From: Fibrobacter sp.
GTDB lineage: Bacteria; Fibrobacterota; Fibrobacteria; Fibrobacterales; Fibrobacteraceae
Length of the DNA stretch: 16,506 bases
Direction of reading: 5' to 3'
NCBI GenBank assembly: GCA_016295375.1
Contig: JAEDLI010000050.1
Coordinates: 1-16,506, forward strand
Shown: positions 13,582-16,506 of the stretch, piece after piece
Layout of the letters: each line of letters opens with the position of its first letter
Numbering within the stretch: the first letter of the stretch is position 1
Position numbers and translations under genes: made by a program
Notes under the pieces: generated by a model
What the model was told of the DNA's origin: nothing
Database searches by the model: none
What the model saw: the letters and a program-made list of their open reading frames with translations, nothing else

Positions 13582-15141
13582 CTAGAAAGAAATGAAGAAC
13601 CCTACACCGAGCACCAAGATGCCTGCCCCGATGAGTGTAAGTCCTATGATGGTTTTCTGGTCGCCGTCACTTACCAGGTCCTTGTTCTCTTGGACCTTTT
13701 TCTGGTAGAAATCCCCGCCTGAGGTGGCAGAAGCGTTCAAGTCATCTTTGATGTCTTCTGCGTCATTGTAATCGAGCTGCCCTAGGTAGGTGAAAAGGGC
13801 TCCTACGATTATGGGGGCTATGGAAACACCCATCATGGTGTGCCCCAAACGAATTTTTTTGCGGGCTTTTTCCCACTCTTGTTGAGATTGGATTTCTTTG
13901 AACTGATTTTCTTGTTTCATCTCTACGTTGACGGTTACATCGGAAACGGGCGGAACATAAACTGCGACCAGGGTGTCCTTGAACCCGAACTTGCGGAGCT
14001 TAAACTGGACAAGTCCCGGTTCCATGATGGGGTAGCGGGCTGGAGTAGTGCCGATAGTCTTGCTGCGCTTGGTGATTTCTCCCTTGCCGGAGAAGATTTC
14101 TGCACCTGCCGGGTTGGTGATAATCCGGAGTTCGGGGTTGACCCGTTTCAGTTTCATCGACCTCCAGACCGTGTCGCCCATAACAGGGTGGACTGTAGTG
14201 GATCCTCCCCACAAATGCTGGTCCACGTTCCAAAAGGCATGAATGGTAACGGCTGCGGTATCCGTGACCGGAATTGTGCAGGGAGACCTGCAAAGGGCGT
14301 TGTCCTCGGCTCTAGAGAGAGTGGCTCCTTCGGGGTCGGTATCGATATAGATGTAGCCTTTTTTCTCTTTTAGGTTCGATGCATCTTTGCCTTGGGCTTC
14401 TAAAAGAAAGATTTTCAGATTGTCTTTGGAGAGAGCGTCGGTGACAGCCTTGGAACGGGAAATCTTAAGTTCGCTCTTGTAGATGGTGGGCAGCTCTTCT
14501 TCGAATACCACCCGCATAAGCTGAAGCTTCAGGGAATCTTTCTTTTGTACGGGGGAAATCTTTCCAAAGTAGATGGTAGTGGCGCCCTTGGCAGAAAGGC
14601 TGTCTTGCAGGCAGATGTTGTCGCTGCAGTCGGGAATGTCCTTTTTCTTTAGGATGTGGATTTTTTCTCCGCTTTCCAACAGGAATCTGGCAGCGAGGGT
14701 ATTGATTTGTAAAACTAAAGAGGAATCGCCGATTTCATCCTCGAAGCTGACTAGAACGGTGGGGGACGATAGTTCAAGGGGCTTTGTTGCGGAAGGAGAG
14801 TCGTCTTGGAGTGTGTCGTTTGTGGCAACCTGTGCAGAATCGTTTACGTTGGTTATGCTGTCCGGAGATGCTGCCTGTACAGAATCTCCGGGACTTGCCA
14901 GAAGTAAATCTTTACCTGAAGTATCTATGATGGACTTGAACTTGTCTTTTGCGATACGGACAACGGTAAACTTGTTGTTGATGTAGCCACCCAGCTGGAC
15001 AGTGTCGTTTTGAATTCCGAGAAATTGGGCTTTTTGTTTGGTCCCAGATAAAAGTTCCACGCTGACAGACGGCCCTTGCGGTTCTGCGGCAAGCAGGACC
15101 TGGGCGAGTAGAAGGATTAATGCGATGCACGTGGATTTCAT
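13582..15141 (-). CDS. PEGA-domain envelope protein with CsgG-like middle and C-terminal membrane module
   Basis: The 519-residue protein has a signal peptide (1-19). Residues 24-75 form a small beta domain, then a Ser/Asp-rich linker. Residues about 128-230 resemble the CsgG/TPM-like fold of secreted assembly proteins, with strand 'TVLVSFEDE', the 'CSDNICLQDSLSAKGATTI' segment (Cys172/Cys177), and 'YFGKISPV'. Two PEGA domains follow: 'YIYIDTDPEGATLSRAEDN' from 263 and 'LRIITNPAGAEIFSGKGEI' from 338. PEGA domains bind cell-wall or surface partners in known cases. The end (430-519) is a two-helix membrane module shared with the upstream PEGA gene, ending in FFISF. The ATG has AGGTGA just upstream and lies 7 bases after that gene's stop. 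The function is not known to me. Confidence 0.76.
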   Translation of the reverse strand: MKSTCIALILLLAQVLLAAEPQGPSVSVELLSGTKQKAQFLGIQNDTVQLGGYINNKFTVVRIAKDKFKSIIDTSGKDLLLASPGDSVQAASPDSITNVNDSAQVATNDTLQDDSPSATKPLELSSPTVLVSFEDEIGDSSLVLQINTLAARFLLESGEKIHILKKKDIPDCSDNICLQDSLSAKGATTIYFGKISPVQKKDSLKLQLMRVVFEEELPTIYKSELKISRSKAVTDALSKDNLKIFLLEAQGKDASNLKEKKGYIYIDTDPEGATLSRAEDNALCRSPCTIPVTDTAAVTIHAFWNVDQHLWGGSTTVHPVMGDTVWRSMKLKRVNPELRIITNPAGAEIFSGKGEITKRSKTIGTTPARYPIMEPGLVQFKLRKFGFKDTLVAVYVPPVSDVTVNVEMKQENQFKEIQSQQEWEKARKKIRLGHTMMGVSIAPIIVGALFTYLGQLDYNDAEDIKDDLNASATSGGDFYQKKVQENKDLVSDGDQKTIIGLTLIGAGILVLGVGFFISF

Positions 15142-15148
15142 GGTTCAC

Positions 15149-15781
15149 CTAGAAAGATAGAAAGAGTCCGACCGAAAGGATAACGCCACCTGCAACGAGT
15201 GAAACAAGAGCCGCTTTTTTTGCCGTTTTGGCATTGTCCCGGTACTCCTTGAAATCCTTTTTGTCTTGTTGGTAATTGTCCCCAGATGTAATGACGGTGT
15301 TTTCGATATTTCGTTTGCAGTCATTGGCCTTGTTGATTTCGTAAGCGGAGACCCCTGCGGCAATGGCACTTGCAGCTAGCGGGACGATGGAGGTAATCAT
15401 TAGACGGTGTCCCAGGTTTCGTCTGCTTCGGTGGTTCAAGTCCGCTTGTTGCTCTTGCAGGAATGTCTCGTCAAAGGCAGGGGCGAGGCCCACGATTAGG
15501 AAGGAAGTGTCTTTCTGAGAAAGGGTCACGTTGATGCTGGTGTCCCTAAAATCTGGACGGAACAGGGTGATAAGGATCTGATCCTTATCCAGGGGGACGG
15601 GGACAAATGCAGGTATACGGTAATCGGGATTCTTTGAAAAATTGGGATGGGCGTCTCCGACATATAGATCTGCGCCGGAGGGGTTGGTGGATATATGCAG
15701 ATACCGCTCCCGAGGGGCGCTTTCATCGGCGAAACAAAGGCCTAAAAGTAGGAGGACGGGAATGATTATTTTGAAAACCAT
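15149..15781 (-). CDS. Short PEGA-domain protein with paralogous C-terminal membrane module
   Basis: A signal peptide (1-18, ending CFA) precedes one PEGA domain: 'YLHISTNPSGADLYVGDAHP' at 27-46, followed by beta strands to about 100. The Cys at 16 does not make a good lipobox, so ordinary Sec processing is more likely. The C-terminal part (122-210) has two membrane helices around a polar hairpin and ends in LFLSF. It lines up with the end of the adjacent larger PEGA protein: 'LGHRLMITSIVP' against 'LGHTMMGVSIAP', then 'TSGDNYQQ' against 'TSGGDFYQ'. The start ATG overlaps the upstream TAA as TAATG, with GGAGGA in front, so translation is coupled to the gene at 15781-16506. It looks like a duplicated, simpler version of the downstream gene. 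Confidence 0.78.
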   Translation of the reverse strand: MVFKIIIPVLLLLGLCFADESAPRERYLHISTNPSGADLYVGDAHPNFSKNPDYRIPAFVPVPLDKDQILITLFRPDFRDTSINVTLSQKDTSFLIVGLAPAFDETFLQEQQADLNHRSRRNLGHRLMITSIVPLAASAIAAGVSAYEINKANDCKRNIENTVITSGDNYQQDKKDFKEYRDNAKTAKKAALVSLVAGGVILSVGLFLSF

Positions 15782-16506
15782 TATTGATCCTCCGTTTGGA
15801 CAAAGGGACCTGTAATCCGGAGGGAATCTTTGTCCGGTTCCATTCTCCAGAATAGTTCGGAATTACGATTTCGGGCATTGTCGGGGACAGGGATCCTGAT
15901 CTGGCAATCTTTGCGGCATGGATTTGCGAAAGAAAGAATGTTGGATTCGTAAGTCACGGTGACGGTGTCGAAATCGGCGATGACGAATTTTTTTTGAGTG
16001 GGGTTGATTCCTGATCCGCTATCCATGAAGTAGAACTTGACGCTGTCGGTGAGGGCGAGAGAGGTTTTTACGGGAGATGCCTTGGGTGGAATCTTGTCGG
16101 CAAAGACAATACTGTCTCCTAGGCGGATCATGGTACGTTCGGGAATATCAATTGTGATGGGATTGGCCTCATAGTCCGTCAGTTTTGTTTCGTAGGCGTA
16201 AATGCGTAGTCTGCTTTGAGGTTGGACATTGATGTTTAATGGTTCGTTAGGCTTTTCGTAGTTTACTATTTTTAGGGTGTCGCCCAAAGCGTTGATGAGA
16301 ACGATTTTGGTAGAAACTTTGGAGCCCGGGGTTAGCCCTTCGTAGATGGGCTTGACCTGGATAACCGAGTTCCTTCGCTCTGTGAACTTTGTGCTGAAAG
16401 ACGACGCGTCTCTGGCCTGTTCTTCAAAACCGTTGTCGGTGAATGCTGTTGCCTTGACGCCCCAATAGACCATGAGGGATGTGTCCTTGAGGTCGAGCCC
16501 GTTCAT
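15781..16506 (-). CDS. Probable surface or envelope protein, 3' part (truncated at window edge)
   Basis: The frame runs off the window at 16506. The Met encoded there is followed by 'NGLDLKDTSLMVYWGVKATA' and is probably internal, as no signal peptide is seen. The visible 241 residues are rich in beta-strand-forming Thr/Val/Ile segments, such as 'STKIVLINALGDTLKIVNYE' and 'SVKFYFMDSGSGI'. The 'DSGSGI' pattern recalls immunoglobulin-like surface domains. A cysteine pair in 'NPCRKDC' could be a disulfide. I do not recognise a family. It is the first visible gene of the minus-strand PEGA run and its stop overlaps the next start, so it is likely to work with the PEGA proteins. Function is not assigned. 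Confidence 0.6.
   Translation of the reverse strand: MNGLDLKDTSLMVYWGVKATAFTDNGFEEQARDASSFSTKFTERRNSVIQVKPIYEGLTPGSKVSTKIVLINALGDTLKIVNYEKPNEPLNINVQPQSRLRIYAYETKLTDYEANPITIDIPERTMIRLGDSIVFADKIPPKASPVKTSLALTDSVKFYFMDSGSGINPTQKKFVIADFDTVTVTYESNILSFANPCRKDCQIRIPVPDNARNRNSELFWRMEPDKDSLRITGPFVQTEDQ

Noticed and set aside
15149..15781. Lipoprotein signal in the short PEGA protein (Cys16)
   Set aside because: The residues before the Cys are Leu-Gly-Leu, and a Leu directly before the Cys does not fit a lipobox, while a normal cleavage site follows at CFA.

Overview
The window looks like chromosomal DNA from a Fibrobacter-type bacterium. The strongest clue is the gene at 10486-11154, which encodes a FISUMP domain (Fibrobacter succinogenes major paralogous domain). 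A Gram-negative envelope fits the TolC-like, MlaC-like, beta-barrel and PEGA proteins. Coding density is high, gene overlaps of the TAATG type recur, and the protein-coding strands are GC-moderate. No tRNA, rRNA, insertion sequence, integrase or CRISPR array was seen.

Region 1 (1-6333, plus strand) is a run of seven tightly packed genes: the 3' part of a GH57-family gene, a STAS-like membrane protein, a membrane-anchored lytic transglycosylase, a TolC-family protein, an MlaC-like periplasmic protein, a DUF2953-like membrane protein, and the 16S rRNA pseudouridine synthase RsuA. Gaps are a few bases or negative, so the run is probably one operon. It ends in a hairpin shared with the convergent HU-family gene (6393-6749, minus).

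Region 2 (6750-8246) holds a tRNA-dihydrouridine synthase gene and a roughly 180-bp non-coding tail with a probable bidirectional terminator. Region 3 (8247-9803) is a minus-strand B12-binding radical SAM gene and its short divergent promoter region. Region 4 (9804-11154) holds two secreted-protein genes, a MORN-variant repeat protein and the FISUMP protein, in visibly AT-richer DNA. Region 5 (11151-16506, minus strand) holds a DedA-family protein, an outer-membrane barrel protein with TPR-like repeats, two related PEGA proteins, and a truncated surface-type protein. The last three are tightly coupled.

The most notable signal is a small palindromic repeat family inside genes. Two identical 52-bp direct copies sit 108 bp apart in the Pro/Glu-rich linker of the DUF2953-like protein. 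A diverged copy, in opposite orientation and with compensatory stem changes, sits in frame inside the C-terminal domain of the dihydrouridine synthase. Such elements can be translated in different frames without breaking the host gene, much like the Rickettsia palindromic elements. A second signal is the PEGA gene pair, which shares a C-terminal two-helix membrane module ending in an identical Ser-Phe. It may be part of an undescribed envelope assembly.
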